Assembly: GCF_036711975.1 (NCBI RefSeq)
Contig: NC_091976.1
Coordinates: forward strand, 15,128,001-15,192,000
DNA: 64,000 nucleotides
DNA from: Onthophagus taurus
Lineage: Eukaryota; Arthropoda; Insecta; Coleoptera; Scarabaeidae
Direction of reading: 5' to 3'
A program made the translations under genes and the position numbers. Every line of letters starts with the position of its first letter. Positions within the stretch are counted from its first letter, which is position 1. The notes beneath the pieces were generated by a model. It did not search any database, had not been told where the DNA came from, and saw only the letters and a list, made by a program, of their open reading frames with translations. Below, piece by piece: positions 49,201 through 53,690 of the stretch.

Positions 49201-51194
49201 CTACTCCTTATTATCCATTCGCTTCTTACAGGAAATAATTCATTGATTTCTTCAAAAATTTTTTCTTCATCATCAATGTCGAAGAAATTATCCATGATGA
49301 TTTTATCTAATGTTAATTATTAATAATTTTTTATTCTTAGTTAATATATAATAAGTTTATATTATTTTAACTGAAATAGTAAAACGCTCGAATTTTATAC
49401 GTCAGTATAAATCCTATTTGAGATTAGGTATCCGCAGTTATCCCTGAGATAGCAACTTATCCGACACCCAATCCACGGGTTACAGATATTTCAAAAGTTA
49501 TCCCTTGGATAGCGGTATCTATAAGATAAATACAGTGGTAGTAACCAATTTTTAAGCTATCCGATAGATAATGCTATCAGAGACTTTAACTATGAGTGGT
49601 AGTAGTGGGCCTTATTAATAGATTTTTAATATCCGGCCAAAGCCGATTTTTCCGCGAGGTTGTGGCTAGCTTCTTGGTCAACCTCTTCATCTCGTAGGAG
49701 GTTTACCTTCTGTTCGTCTACCAACTGATCGCCCTGAACGTTAACGATCTTTTAGTGAGGGAAGAGGTACAATTTGGCAACAAATAAGGTTTTGTTTCGG
49801 AACGCTGCAAGAACTTTGCGCTCAACAACACACATTGAAAGCATAGCTACTGTCCCCTTTAACTAGTTTAACAACGAGTTGTGATTGCAAGTTATTTTTA
49901 AGATCTGCTCCGCATACACCATTGTGAGAACGGGAGAGAGGGTTAAAAAGAGATGACAGATTATTATATCATATGCTGCCCCTTTTCATGGTCCTCGGGT
50001 TGACAATCGCTTTTCATGTATTGCTTTATAAAATTGCCTTTTTGACCAGTTGGTCAGTTTCATTGTTGCAATTTCACAGCTTTTCGGCACATTTATAAAC
50101 AAACGTTTTTATTTGTGGACAGTTAGATACCTCGAATGCATTACATTGTCATTTAAAGGTATCTTTTATGTCCAGAAACGCCGCAATCGCTATTTTTGGT
50201 TTGTGAGTACATAGTCTAGTTATTATACCAATTAGTGCAGCATCATAGATTTTTCTTTCTTGAAGACTGATCAATGAAATTTGAATAATAATCAATAAAA
50301 TTTCCCAATACGAATATAAGTTTTATTCAATGAATTTCTCAAACGAAAATTGGAAACTAGAAAAGTACGATATAAGGCAAAAGAATCTTCACAAAGGGAT
50401 ATAAATTTCATTCAAAATCTTGTCTGCAATATCGATTTCTCTCGCCCATTCTCAAATTCCCATGAATCGGAATGGTTAAACGAGAATCTCCTTGAATGTT
50501 GCCCGCGCAACCGACGCGTCGCGACGCCCAACCCTCTTTTTCCGGATCAATACCAAGTTTCGCGAATGAAACGAGAGATTCCACAGTAACCTCGAAAGTA
50601 TTGAAAGAGTCATTTATTTTTTATCTTTTTGGTCAATGGGGATAGAAAAACTAGGTCACTCAATGATTCAATGAAACAAGATGGATTTTTTTATAACTTT
50701 TTTATGCCTTCTACTTTATTACTCATTCAAAGTTTATCTTTAATTCATTCATTAAACAAAAGTAACATAATTTTCTAATAACACCCACATATTCTAAAAA
50801 AGTATGATTTATTATGAAATTTTTAATTTCGTCTAACATCCTTTGATGAAATCCTTTTTTTAGTTTTTTCGGTTAATTTTTTATCCGAATTTAATAGATT
50901 TATTTCTCCCCCGCTGGGATTTTGTCGACGATGAGGTCACCATTGACGTCATTACTGTCCTATTTCCAAGATTCGATCGGTTCCGGAAGGTTGGGTTTCT
51001 TTATACAGGGTTTAAGCGTTTATTTTAGCGATTATTATCTAGATTATTCTTTTAAAAGTGTGTTTTACCTTCTATTTCTTTTTCAGATATCAAGGCAATC
51101 TATAGATGCATGTAAAGATTATTTTAGAGATGATCTGGTGAAGACGGATTGGCAATTGATGGTGGAGCTGAAGAAGATCTTCCAAATATTGTAG
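13199..51194 (+). CDS. eIF5B: Eukaryotic translation initiation factor 5B, eleven coding exons
   Basis: Coding exons: 13199-13245, 13321-13392, 13480-13584, 13658-15065, 15122-15340, 21862-22548, 22602-22865, 33112-33188, 33246-33549, 33610-33771, 51087-51194. All phases fit and total 3453 nt, 1150 aa (human 1220). eIF5B is the GTPase that joins the 60S subunit to the 48S complex, the eukaryotic IF2. Residues 1-544 are the charged, lysine/glutamate-rich, poorly conserved N-terminus. The G domain has GHVDTGKT at 568-575, switch [11 protein letters not shown] near 593, DTPGH at 632-636 and NKID at 686-689. Domains II-IV follow, with [19 protein letters not shown] in exon 7 and the C-terminal eIF1A-binding domain ending [15 protein letters not shown]. 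Introns 5, 7 and 10 are bloated by transposons. Expected housekeeping expression; no promoter motif was clear. Confidence 0.97.
13321..13392 (+). CDS. eIF5B: eIF5B exon 2
   Basis: Acceptor CCTTTAG ends at 13320. Encodes an acidic then basic stretch ([19 protein letters not shown]). Donor GTAAGT at 13393. Confidence 0.88.
13480..13584 (+). CDS. eIF5B: eIF5B exon 3 (duplicate of the start of exon 4)
   Basis: Acceptor TTATTTAG ends at 13479, donor GTAAGT at 13585, phase 2 on both sides. It encodes [20 protein letters not shown] and then [13 protein letters not shown]. The same text, shorter by four residues near its beginning, opens exon 4. The introns before both copies are also alike. Confidence 0.88.
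13658..15065 (+). CDS. eIF5B: eIF5B exon 4, long charged N-terminal exon
   Basis: 1408 nt, acceptor TTTCTCAG, donor GTGGGT. After the repeated [20 protein letters not shown] segment the text is low-complexity: lysine/glutamate blocks, a predicted long coiled coil around [20 protein letters not shown], and an acidic serine/aspartate run near 14930-15010 (possible CK2 sites). Human eIF5B has the same kind of N-terminus. Minus-strand open frames through this purine-rich exon are shadows. Confidence 0.92.
15122..15340 (+). CDS. eIF5B: eIF5B exon 5, P-loop and switch I
   Basis: 73 codons, phase 0 both sides. Contains the G1 motif [15 protein letters not shown] and the G2 region [18 protein letters not shown]. 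Donor GTAAGT at 15341 opens a 6.5-kb intron. Confidence 0.97.
15341..17080. other. eIF5B intron 5, left part: mostly unrecognised AT-rich sequence
   Basis: No transposon family recognised in 15341-16240 or 16550-17080. Short phrases such as gacttaatac recur several times (for example about 15920-15950 and 16900-17060) without clear periodicity. A minus-strand open frame lies at 16244-16540 and is listed separately. Confidence 0.5.
16244..16540 (-). CDS. Unrecognised 98-residue open frame inside intron 5
   Basis: From an ATG at 16540 the minus strand is open to a stop at 16244-16246: [20 protein letters not shown] … [20 protein letters not shown], ending HGNLK. The composition is normal-looking (leucine, lysine, asparagine) with no transmembrane segment. 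Just before the stop the sequence CTCAAGTAAGACG is a good splice donor, so it could be an exon of a nested antisense gene or of a decayed transposon gene. No family recognised and no second exon seen. May be chance. Confidence 0.2.
   Translation of the reverse strand: MKFLTETAGVLYFKADFNQENFEQVDLNRVTKRLTRKEKSTVNSKEVIPNSNLLLLKPIIETLNPISTHKYNDLQKLLTWVLKRFHEYFKNLPHGNLK
17080..17715 (-). pseudogene. RTE-type LINE, C-terminal fragment
   Basis: Minus strand: [51 protein letters not shown] and [11 protein letters not shown] are the thumb region of an RTE-like reverse transcriptase. Past the frame break at about 17393, degraded text matches the GRPR..W.DD..KDL..MGV end and a closing …AKTHLG-like tail near 17170. 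It is inserted antisense to eIF5B and is 5'-truncated. Confidence 0.75.
17716..18235. other. Unrecognised intron sequence
   Basis: AT-rich, no coding or repeat structure seen on either strand. Confidence 0.5.
18236..19720. mobile_element. Foldback element built of short degenerate repeats
   Basis: The outer zones carry gcgaatggctcacat-type blocks: one unit at about 18284-18376 is repeated at about 18413-18500, and related, inverted blocks (ttcgctgct, gattcgcg) occur at 19480-19560. Between them, 18600-19400 is an array of short degenerate phrases: on the left in one orientation (tgtccaaaatcattta), on the right in the other (gacaagtttaaacaatttta, attttgcgcttttaaataat at least twice). Long inverted arms made of short internal repeats are the hallmark of Drosophila FB-type elements. 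No coding sequence; ends are approximate. Confidence 0.5.
19870..20558 (-). pseudogene. Jockey-like LINE reverse transcriptase fragment
   Basis: Minus strand, from right to left: a broken …[15 protein letters not shown]… block equivalent to FEKLLLKRL, then [16 protein letters not shown] (HQFGFR..HST.DQ..R), a MITE insertion at 20175-20389, then [26 protein letters not shown], the first catalytic palm motif (a…LDvekAFDkv). All frames are damaged. Antisense to eIF5B. Confidence 0.65.
20175..20389. mobile_element. Short MITE inside the Jockey fragment
   Basis: The ends gcctaagtctgacgtaacag and (reverse of right end) acctaagccttgatgtcata are inverted repeats of about 25 bp. It contains a 9-bp perfect hairpin (tttatcgtt-gct-aacgataaa) near 20210. 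End motifs similar to cttaggttgtc occur again at 29915-29960. Superfamily not assigned. Confidence 0.55.
20559..21202 (-). mobile_element. Internally deleted Tc1/mariner element keeping the N-terminal transposase
   Basis: Ends are CAGGATGTCACAAAAGTCCG and (reverse of right end) CAGGTGGCACAAATGTCCGG, flanked by TA at 20557-20558 and 21203-21204. Minus-strand coding from about 21100: [20 protein letters not shown], then [20 protein letters not shown] and [20 protein letters not shown], i.e. two helix-turn-helix motifs of the paired-like DNA-binding region, followed by [13 protein letters not shown] and then the left end. The whole catalytic domain has been deleted, so the 644-bp copy is non-autonomous. 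Confidence 0.8.
21205..21861. other. Rest of intron 5
   Basis: AT-rich. A short open frame at 21265-21456 has no recognisable similarity. The polypyrimidine tract and acceptor for exon 6 lie at 21850-21861. Confidence 0.5.
21862..22548 (+). CDS. eIF5B: eIF5B exon 6, core G domain and start of domain II
   Basis: 229 codons in phase 0. Holds G3 ([20 protein letters not shown]), G4 ([11 protein letters not shown]) and the SA.TG element ([12 protein letters not shown]), then [20 protein letters not shown] of domain II. Ends at ELRVK|GTAAAA. Confidence 0.97.
22602..22865 (+). CDS. eIF5B: eIF5B exon 7, domain II/III
   Basis: 88 codons. [20 protein letters not shown] leads to the conserved [20 protein letters not shown] near the end. 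Donor GTGAGT at 22866 opens a 10.2-kb intron. Confidence 0.96.
22866..23735. other. eIF5B intron 7, first part: nothing recognised
   Basis: AT-rich intron sequence. A 68-codon open stretch at 23496-23702 has no recognisable domain. Confidence 0.5.
23747..24041. repeat. Inverted repeat pair of about 34 bp flanking 220 bp
   Basis: The left arm at about 23747-23780 (aagtttaagttattgggaat and onward into tcaaccaaaag) and the right arm at about 24007-24041 are near-perfect reverse complements. The left arm is immediately followed by a hammerhead-like core on the minus strand (23789-23818). Inverted partial terminal repeats are known for Penelope-like elements, but no reverse transcriptase is next to it. 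Confidence 0.6.
23789..23818 (-). ncRNA. Hammerhead-ribozyme-like core
   Basis: On the minus strand CTGATGA (23812-23818) is followed by a stem-forming stretch (GATAA…TTATC) and GAAA (23789-23792), the conserved core order of a hammerhead ribozyme. Stem III and the cleavage site are weak (GCTTGGTC follows). Hammerheads are known in Penelope-like retroelements. Structure read by eye only. Confidence 0.35.
24202..24250 (+). repeat. hAT-like terminal motif
   Basis: CAGTGTTTCTCAACCTTTG at 24202 resembles the widespread hAT terminal repeat. A matching inverted end within 1 kb was not found, so the element is truncated or rearranged. Confidence 0.35.
24251..25100. other. Unrecognised intron 7 sequence
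   Basis: No coding or structured repeat seen beyond AT-rich tracts. Confidence 0.45.
25520..25840. repeat. Solo half-arm of the 4827-5971 MITE family
   Basis: Matches 5650-5955 in order and orientation: tatttatcatcgtcataaaa, ttgaacggaggtggttacgt, then the aattcaagaatcacccc-type end. It stops at about 25840 without the terminal TA-flanked CAGGGTG. Confidence 0.7.
26079..26105 (+). ncRNA. Hammerhead-like core motif
   Basis: CTGAAGA, a short stem (GAAAC-ATTT-GTTTC) and GAAAC follow one another. This core order, with a perfect five-pair stem II, is seen at ends of Penelope-like elements. Function is not shown. Confidence 0.3.
26170..26520 (-). pseudogene. Mariner-type transposase fragment with first catalytic aspartate
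   Basis: Minus strand reads [20 protein letters not shown] and [11 protein letters not shown] then NVNA, the block around the first DDE/D aspartate of the insect mariner group seen elsewhere in this window, followed by a decayed IIGSYFF-like part. N- and C-termini absent. Confidence 0.75.
26826..27860. other. Pyrimidine-rich unassigned stretch
   Basis: The plus strand is rich in C and T from about 26840 to 27620, and again at 28420-28920, creating long chance open frames. Reverse-strand readings give no family I recognise. The two pyrimidine-rich blocks may be one element split by the 27865-28290 segment. Confidence 0.4.
27865..28290. repeat. Possible MITE with short inverted ends
   Basis: The ends share cgaattacaaaaa / tttttgtaattcg in inverse order. 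The right part has ctcattacagca twice (28209-28250) and a hairpin ttacagcatc-g-gatgctgtaa. Minus-strand open frames of 60-78 codons cross it (one hydrophobic, [17 protein letters not shown]) but no family is firm. Confidence 0.35.
29229..29555 (-). pseudogene. Mariner-type transposase, C-terminal half
   Basis: 108 open codons: [20 protein letters not shown], then [20 protein letters not shown] containing the third catalytic aspartate (NPLDF), and an ending EGGYFEQYL with stop at 29229. It belongs with the N-terminal part at 31017-31564, from which an insertion separates it. Confidence 0.85.
29822..30166. mobile_element. Mariner-type MITE with 50-bp inverted ends
   Basis: TA-flanked. The left end cagcgggtacaaaaagtatg and the reversed right end cagagtgcgcaaaaagtatg continue alike for about 50 bp (ggaataatggttc…acttcaactta). 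The middle contains ccgcttaggttgtc and gactgcctaagtc, the end motifs of the 20175-20389 MITE, so another element may be nested. Confidence 0.75.
30191..30480. mobile_element. MITE with CAGGGTGAGTTTTT ends
   Basis: TA-preceded CAGGGTGAGTTTTTGCATGT pairs with acatgcaaaaaaactcacc at 30458-30477; the right terminal bases are degraded. A copy of the left 95 bp lies at 45130-45225. Confidence 0.7.
30718..30813. repeat. Tandem pair of about 47 bp
   Basis: aagttatttaataactttta followed by gaaagtc(a/g)(g/a)catattttttta occurs twice in a row; each contains the palindrome gttatttaataac. Confidence 0.75.
31017..31564 (-). pseudogene. Mariner-type transposase, N-terminal half
   Basis: From an ATG at 31564: [40 protein letters not shown] and [20 protein letters not shown] are the two helix-turn-helix blocks. 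After a stop at about 31190 the frame continues broken with [10 protein letters not shown] (first aspartate) and …[13 protein letters not shown] at the insertion point, near the second aspartate. Inactive because of the insertion and shifts. Confidence 0.8.
31714..33111. other. Intron 7, right part: non-repetitive, locally GC-richer
   Basis: 31714-32040 is plain AT-rich. 32040-32560 and 32820-33020 are distinctly richer in G and C than the flanks and look like none of the transposons here. They contain a hairpin ggtgtct-cct-agacacc (about 32092-32108) and gtctct…agagac (about 32497-32516). Possible conserved regulatory or noncoding-exon sequence. The acceptor of exon 8 ends at 33111. Confidence 0.4.
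33112..33188 (+). CDS. eIF5B: eIF5B exon 8
   Basis: 25 codons plus two bases: [20 protein letters not shown] then LEHES. Acceptor TTATTACAG, donor GTGAGT. Confidence 0.95.
33246..33549 (+). CDS. eIF5B: eIF5B exon 9, domain III to IV
   Basis: Completes the split glutamine codon, then [40 protein letters not shown] and [20 protein letters not shown]. Donor GTATGA at 33550. Confidence 0.97.
33610..33771 (+). CDS. eIF5B: eIF5B exon 10, domain IV
   Basis: 54 codons: [20 protein letters not shown] … [19 protein letters not shown] … LISK. Donor GTAAGA at 33772 opens a 17.3-kb intron. Confidence 0.97.
33934..34353 (+). CDS. Unrecognised open frame with one membrane-like segment in intron 10
   Basis: 139 open codons without an early ATG (first internal ATGs at about 34030). 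The text [20 protein letters not shown] precedes a hydrophobic stretch [19 protein letters not shown]. No similarity recognised and no convincing splice sites, though AG precedes it and a GTAAGA donor occurs after its stop at 34371. It could be an exon of a nested gene, a dead gene or chance in AT-rich DNA. Confidence 0.2.
   Translation, partial: STRICIGVVQFDKLYWLELKRFRKLKEKPLYLMIKHTPGAKYLKPISKNILKSQTIDLENCLKLLMINENRLKSKKIFFLLLTALLGLIFLSKNLYNSTNFNISTGKYTFFNMIKYAYIILIYSKVCIIIFILHSRKTI
35030..36430. repeat. Satellite-like tandem array, about 360-bp dimers of about 180-bp monomers
   Basis: The phrase aaattatcgatgaaaattgc recurs at about 35034, 35396, 35756 and 36113, a period near 360 bp. Each unit has two related halves: one with ttgcaacatcgaaaatttta and ggttggttcattggaaagag, the other with ttgcaaaattcgaaaaaatt and ggcttgttgcattaaaaaga; both share ttctcaa.aactaaaagt.atttttcaaaacgg. 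About eight monomers here. Related arrays at 43440-43530 and 46940-48110 lie in the second hAT copy. Confidence 0.85.
36535..38533. mobile_element. Element with about 250-bp inverted ends, nested twice
   Basis: CAGGGTGTTTCCGTGACTCG after TA and the inverse before TA (38534-38535); arms 36535-36793 and 38288-38533. Inside, a second TA-flanked element spans 36794-38287 (caggtgttcctaaagtttgt and its inverse). Inside that, 36850-36950 returns reversed at 37258-37345 and 37380-37410 (agctcggatatttcggtacc) returns reversed near 38212-38240. No coding frame recognised. Confidence 0.75.
38898..39366. mobile_element. Foldback MITE, TA-flanked
   Basis: CAGTATGTCCACGGAAAAAG and its inverse, arms of about 155 bp (38898-39050 and 39210-39366) around a 160-bp centre. 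The inner end of each arm is tatacgcggtgttcagaaaa or its complement. Confidence 0.85.
39367..40000. other. Unrecognised intron 10 sequence
   Basis: AT-rich. No coding or repeat structure seen. Confidence 0.45.
40000..40660 (-). pseudogene. RTE-type LINE reverse transcriptase fragment
   Basis: Minus strand: near 40380 [10 protein letters not shown], then [20 protein letters not shown], and after 40271 [20 protein letters not shown] and [20 protein letters not shown] followed by SRIEQA. These are the RT palm, the GL..N..KTK..v motif and the YLG thumb motif of an RTE-like element. The YADD box region near 40260 is degraded. Antisense to eIF5B. Confidence 0.75.
40725..41050 (+). pseudogene. Possible LINE 3' end (zinc-knuckle-like)
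   Basis: [20 protein letters not shown] at 40735 looks like the C..C....ET..H… tail motif of Jockey/R1-type LINE proteins, and the downstream text is open for 106 codons but unremarkable. Confidence 0.3.
41051..41870. other. Unrecognised intron 10 sequence
   Basis: Several 60-100-codon open frames on the minus strand (41313-41498, 41684-41977) without similarity I know. Weak likeness between 41257-41330 and 42316-42390 may mark an old duplication. Confidence 0.4.
41890..42212 (+). pseudogene. Mariner transposase fragments, internally deleted
   Basis: [14 protein letters not shown] near 41907 resembles the N-terminal …RFk.GR...D. motif. From about 41990 the text jumps to [15 protein letters not shown] / [18 protein letters not shown] and [23 protein letters not shown], the C-terminal …LGG.rF..d.el..aV..Wf..qa..FY..Gi… block of mariner transposases. 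Frame shifts throughout. Confidence 0.6.
42213..43189. other. Unrecognised intron 10 sequence
   Basis: No family recognised. A 81-codon open frame at 42333-42578 is unremarkable. Confidence 0.4.
43440..43530. repeat. Satellite monomer, left stub in hAT copy 2
   Basis: Reads ttttatagcgaattttgaaa and atcgatgaaaattgcaacat as in the array at 35030, then stops at the Penelope-like insertion. Confidence 0.8.
43640..45129 (+). pseudogene. Penelope-like retroelement (RT and start of GIY-YIG)
   Basis: Successive plus-strand frames give [20 protein letters not shown] (RT palm start), [18 protein letters not shown], the catalytic [33 protein letters not shown] and [20 protein letters not shown] then HPRT, all in the order typical of Penelope-type reverse transcriptase. 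From 44730 an open stretch of 135 codons ends with [20 protein letters not shown], resembling the opening of the GIY-YIG endonuclease (YI.CG.C.K.YIGqT). Stops at 43979 and several shifts make it dead. It is inserted in the satellite of hAT copy 2. Confidence 0.8.
45130..45225. repeat. Left end of the CAGGGTGAGTTTTT MITE
   Basis: TA-preceded CAGGGTGAGTTTTTTCCATG matches 30191-30285 for about 95 bp (through agatagagagacgattaaat), then diverges. Confidence 0.75.
45240..46160 (+). pseudogene. Decayed mariner-type transposase
   Basis: Plus-strand pieces: [15 protein letters not shown] (DNA-binding block), [17 protein letters not shown] text near 45670, [20 protein letters not shown] then [17 protein letters not shown] (first catalytic aspartate), and [11 protein letters not shown]. 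Several stops and shifts. Confidence 0.7.
46200..46338. repeat. hAT-like terminus
   Basis: Repeated gtatccggatac-type phrases end in tactacccaactctg, the complement of a CAGAGTTGGG hAT-type end. The partner end was not located. Confidence 0.35.
46339..46890 (+). pseudogene. Jockey-like LINE, C-terminal part
   Basis: [56 protein letters not shown] and, after a one-base shift, [20 protein letters not shown] are the thumb and C-terminal blocks of Jockey-type reverse transcriptases (YLG…, …iyks.irPl..Yg, …qnk.lR.i). It ends with stop at 46888. Confidence 0.7.
46940..48110. repeat. Satellite array in hAT copy 2
   Basis: About 6.5 monomers of the same 180/360-bp family as 35030-36430, with period markers ttgcaacatcgaaaat at about 47275, 47630 and 47990. 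Units here are slightly shorter, about 345-355 bp per dimer. Confidence 0.85.
48315..49611. mobile_element. PIF-Harbinger-like element
   Basis: Ends GGCCCGTTACTACTA and (reversed) GGCCCACTACTACCA, with CTA / TTA outside, compatible with the TWA target of this superfamily. Inside, plus strand 48570-48710 reads [20 protein letters not shown] then [15 protein letters not shown], a Myb/SANT-like domain as encoded by the second gene of Harbingers, followed by a GTATGT donor. On the minus strand at 49089-49295 [20 protein letters not shown] resembles the acidic start of the transposase. The catalytic DDE part is gone. A small MITE sits at 48878-49052. Confidence 0.7.
48878..49052. mobile_element. 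175-bp foldback MITE
   Basis: TA-flanked, with CAGTCGTGTTCACTGGAAAT and its near-perfect inverse. The arms continue through gcgcactcaaggtcaagc, about 40 bp. Centre is GC-rich. Confidence 0.9.
49651..51086. other. Intron 10, right end
   Basis: No transposon recognised. 49660-49930, 50450-50600 and 50905-51010 are GC-richer than the surroundings. An open frame from an ATG at 50931 runs in phase through the acceptor into exon 11, possibly by chance. The branch/acceptor tract ttctatttctttttcag ends at 51086. Confidence 0.4.
51087..51194 (+). CDS. eIF5B: eIF5B exon 11, C-terminal end
   Basis: 35 codons and [23 protein letters not shown] then [15 protein letters not shown]. This is the invariant last helix that contacts eIF1A; its distance from exon 10 (17.3 kb) is due to transposon insertions. 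Confidence 0.96.
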   Translation: MSRQSIDACKDYFRDDLVKTDWQLMVELKKIFQIL

Positions 51195-51450
51195 CCAATC
51201 ATCATAAAGTTACTATTTTTTTTAATGGTCATTTAAAATCGAACCCCAACAAACAATGTCTCTTTAATCAGTATCATTAATGAAAAAAGTATGTGGATTA
51301 AAATAAAATACATGAAAAAAAAGTATAATATACAAGTTAACGTGAGCGTGTTGTGTATATTTATATAAATATATAAGACATAAAACATACAAAAAAACAG
51401 AGAAACTATAAGATAAAAAATCGCATAAATGTAAACTAAATAGGTTTCCA

Positions 51451-51456
51451 AATAAA
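51451..51456 (+). terminator. AATAAA polyadenylation signal of eIF5B
   Basis: Canonical hexamer 257 bp after the eIF5B stop; the likely 3' UTR (51195-51475) is AT-rich and free of repeats. Confidence 0.6.
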
Positions 51457-51475
51457 TTTTGTGCAATTTACGAAA

Positions 51476-52269
51476 AGGTTTCTTTTATTATATTCCTTGA
51501 GGCTGTTTAAATTCATATCGCGATAGTTTTGAATGTAGTTTTGGCAGTGTCCGCTTTGGAAATGTCCCCAAAACAGTTTTGCAAGCCAAAAATAGAACGC
51601 TAAGCTTATGAAAGGCGTGTATGAATAGTCGAATATTTTTAGATCTCCAAGTTGATTCGATGAATGTAAATTAAATAAAAACGTAGTTAATAAAAAAATA
51701 TTTTAAATCAATGCCAAAAATAAAACATTATTTTTTTTTTGTTTTCAAAGCAAGAATTTCAAATATTCTTTTTATTCGTTTCGAAAAATTACAACTTGCT
51801 ATAAAAATTGAACGGAAAATCTTAAAGAAAAAATAATCGCTCGCTTGCTGTACGCGAGACTAAATAAACAAACTTTTATTGTTATTCTACGAGTGAAATG
51901 TGTGCTTATTATAGGAAAGACCTAGCACAACGGATCAAACAAAGCTACGCGAGTTATGCAATATAACACAAGGTAAACAAATCATTATCATACTTGGCTT
52001 CTGTCAAGGTTGTTACGTGTTCTATTCTTAACAGTTTCTCCTTTAATTGCAAATTTAAATCAAACATGTTTCATTAGAAACAATTTCAATTATTTTTCAT
52101 TCAAAATTATTTCTAATTATTCCAATAATACAGAATCCGATTAATTAATGAGTAGAAAATTAAATCGAAGTTTGATAAAATTATTATTAAATAATTATGG
52201 CAAATTTTGATTCTATCTCTCATTAAAGATATAGCAAGTTTAAACTTTTAGTTTGAATTGAATTGATTT
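51476..52269. other. Intergenic sequence downstream of eIF5B
   Basis: AT-rich; no gene, RNA or repeat family recognised. Confidence 0.5.
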
Positions 52270-52845
52270 AATGAAAGTTATCATTAACATTGAACTAGAT
52301 AAGCATTACGCAATGAAATACTGGAGGAATGTCTGTTTTTGTACTTCTGATTTCTTTGCATAGTACATGGAAGAATAAGAAGTCGATATGAAAAGAACCT
52401 AGATAAAAGCCAATTTGCCTTTAGGAATACACTTGGCACTTGTGAAGCCCTAACGAACGTAAAAATATCTGTATGTTTCATCGATTATGAAAAAGCTTTA
52501 GATAGAGTTGAGCATGGAACTCTTTTGAATATATGAAGAAACTCGGAAATCGATGGTAGAGAACTTGTATGTGGAAATAGAAAGCAGTGGTTCGAATCGA
52601 TGGAAGGCTAACAGCCGAATGCTGAATTCATTCTGTCTCCACTATTACTCAACATCCACTCGGAGATGATTTTCAAACGGGCTCTGTAAGGTAAAGACAT
52701 TAGAGTCAAGAACTGATCAATAATATTCGATATGCCGAGGACACGGTCATCTTGTGCGATAACATCCAGGGCCTTCAAAACTTATTGGATTGACTTAGAC
52801 AAAATTTATGATATTGAGTTGCTAATCACACACCGATTCCACATA
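52270..52845 (+). pseudogene. RTE-type LINE reverse transcriptase fragment
   Basis: Plus-strand frames give YEKNLDKSQFAFRNTLGTCE, ALTNVKISVCFIDYEKALDR (FVDYEKAFD), SPLLLNIHSEMIF-like text, and INNIRYAEDTVILCDNIQGL, in which the usual YADD catalytic box reads YAED. Text then breaks at the start of the foldback family copy at 52846, as in the LINE at 3222. Confidence 0.75.
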
Positions 52846-53690
52846 TGCGAAGTTAGTCCCCAATTTTTCTAGCCCCTAATTAGATAGGATTTTACATGTA
52901 TAGTATTTTGATTATAACAAGAGAACCAGTCAACCGATTTCGATAAACAATGTCTCATTCGAAAGCTTAATCTTTGACCAATACGAAAGTGGAAATGCCC
53001 GATTCGAAATCTCTTTCGAATTTCGCTAAAACGCCAACATAATGCGAAGGTACACGAAAATAACACAAAAATGACCTTTTTTAAGTAGTGATAACTCGTA
53101 AACGATGTACCCGATGATCATGATCTATACGTCATTCGATTCGTCATAGTATCTTCTATCGAAATCACCCGATTTCAATTCGCTCCCGTTAACCTTGTAC
53201 TAAGCCCTAAATGATAGCGTGTTCGGCTCGTTGTTTATGAAAAAAAAAAATTTAAACTAAATCGACTATAATTAGAGAACGGTTTGACGGATTTTAATGT
53301 TTTATATCTCAATTAAAAGTGTGTGTCTGGCCGAATACGGTTGTCGAAATGCCCGATTCTAAATATTTAGGGATTTTAATTAAAACACAAAAAACGAATT
53401 AATCAAACACATCAATTATCTCCTTAACTAATTAACCATTTTTAGTCATCAACATCTCGATCAAAAGTATGAGCTTCAATGAATGCGAAGGTGGCAATGC
53501 CCGATTTCAAAATTTACTAATTACCTGCGTACGGCTATTGAAATGATCCCGTGAATCTGCCGACTGGAAGTCTAGCCCCCAAACTTTCGATTGAGATATA
53601 AAACATTAAAAGCAGTCAAACCGTTCTCTAATTATAGTGGATTTAGTTTAAATTAATTTTTTTTATATTGGGGGATAGACTTTCTTTTGC
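52846..53690. mobile_element. Foldback family copy 2 (GGGGGCTA-type ends)
   Basis: Begins catatgcgaagttagtcccc and follows the right end of the 3367-9067 element (reversed) for about 350 bp, then the agagaacggtttgacgg module, then others, and ends near ttatattgggggatagactt, like 3830-3850. Internal inverted modules repeat (agagaacggtttgacgg at 53274 and inverse at 53617). No coding sequence. Confidence 0.65.

Larger units (their letters stand above)
43190..49650 (+). mobile_element. hAT element, copy 2, heavily interrupted
   Basis: From 43190 (ccggattatggttataattt) it runs parallel to copy 1 at 34795: the same LDPRYK-type block near 43310 and the same entry into the satellite. It is interrupted at about 43530 by a Penelope-like element and other debris, resumes in the satellite at 46940-48110, repeats the acidic [11 protein letters not shown] segment near 48120, and reaches the subterminal atatccggccaaagccg at 49630. 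A Harbinger element is inserted at 48315. The left terminal repeat is missing. Confidence 0.75.

Noticed and set aside
50922..51086. Frame open through the acceptor into eIF5B exon 11
   Set aside because: Would give an alternative N-terminus with no similarity to eIF5B; no donor or promoter evidence, most likely chance.
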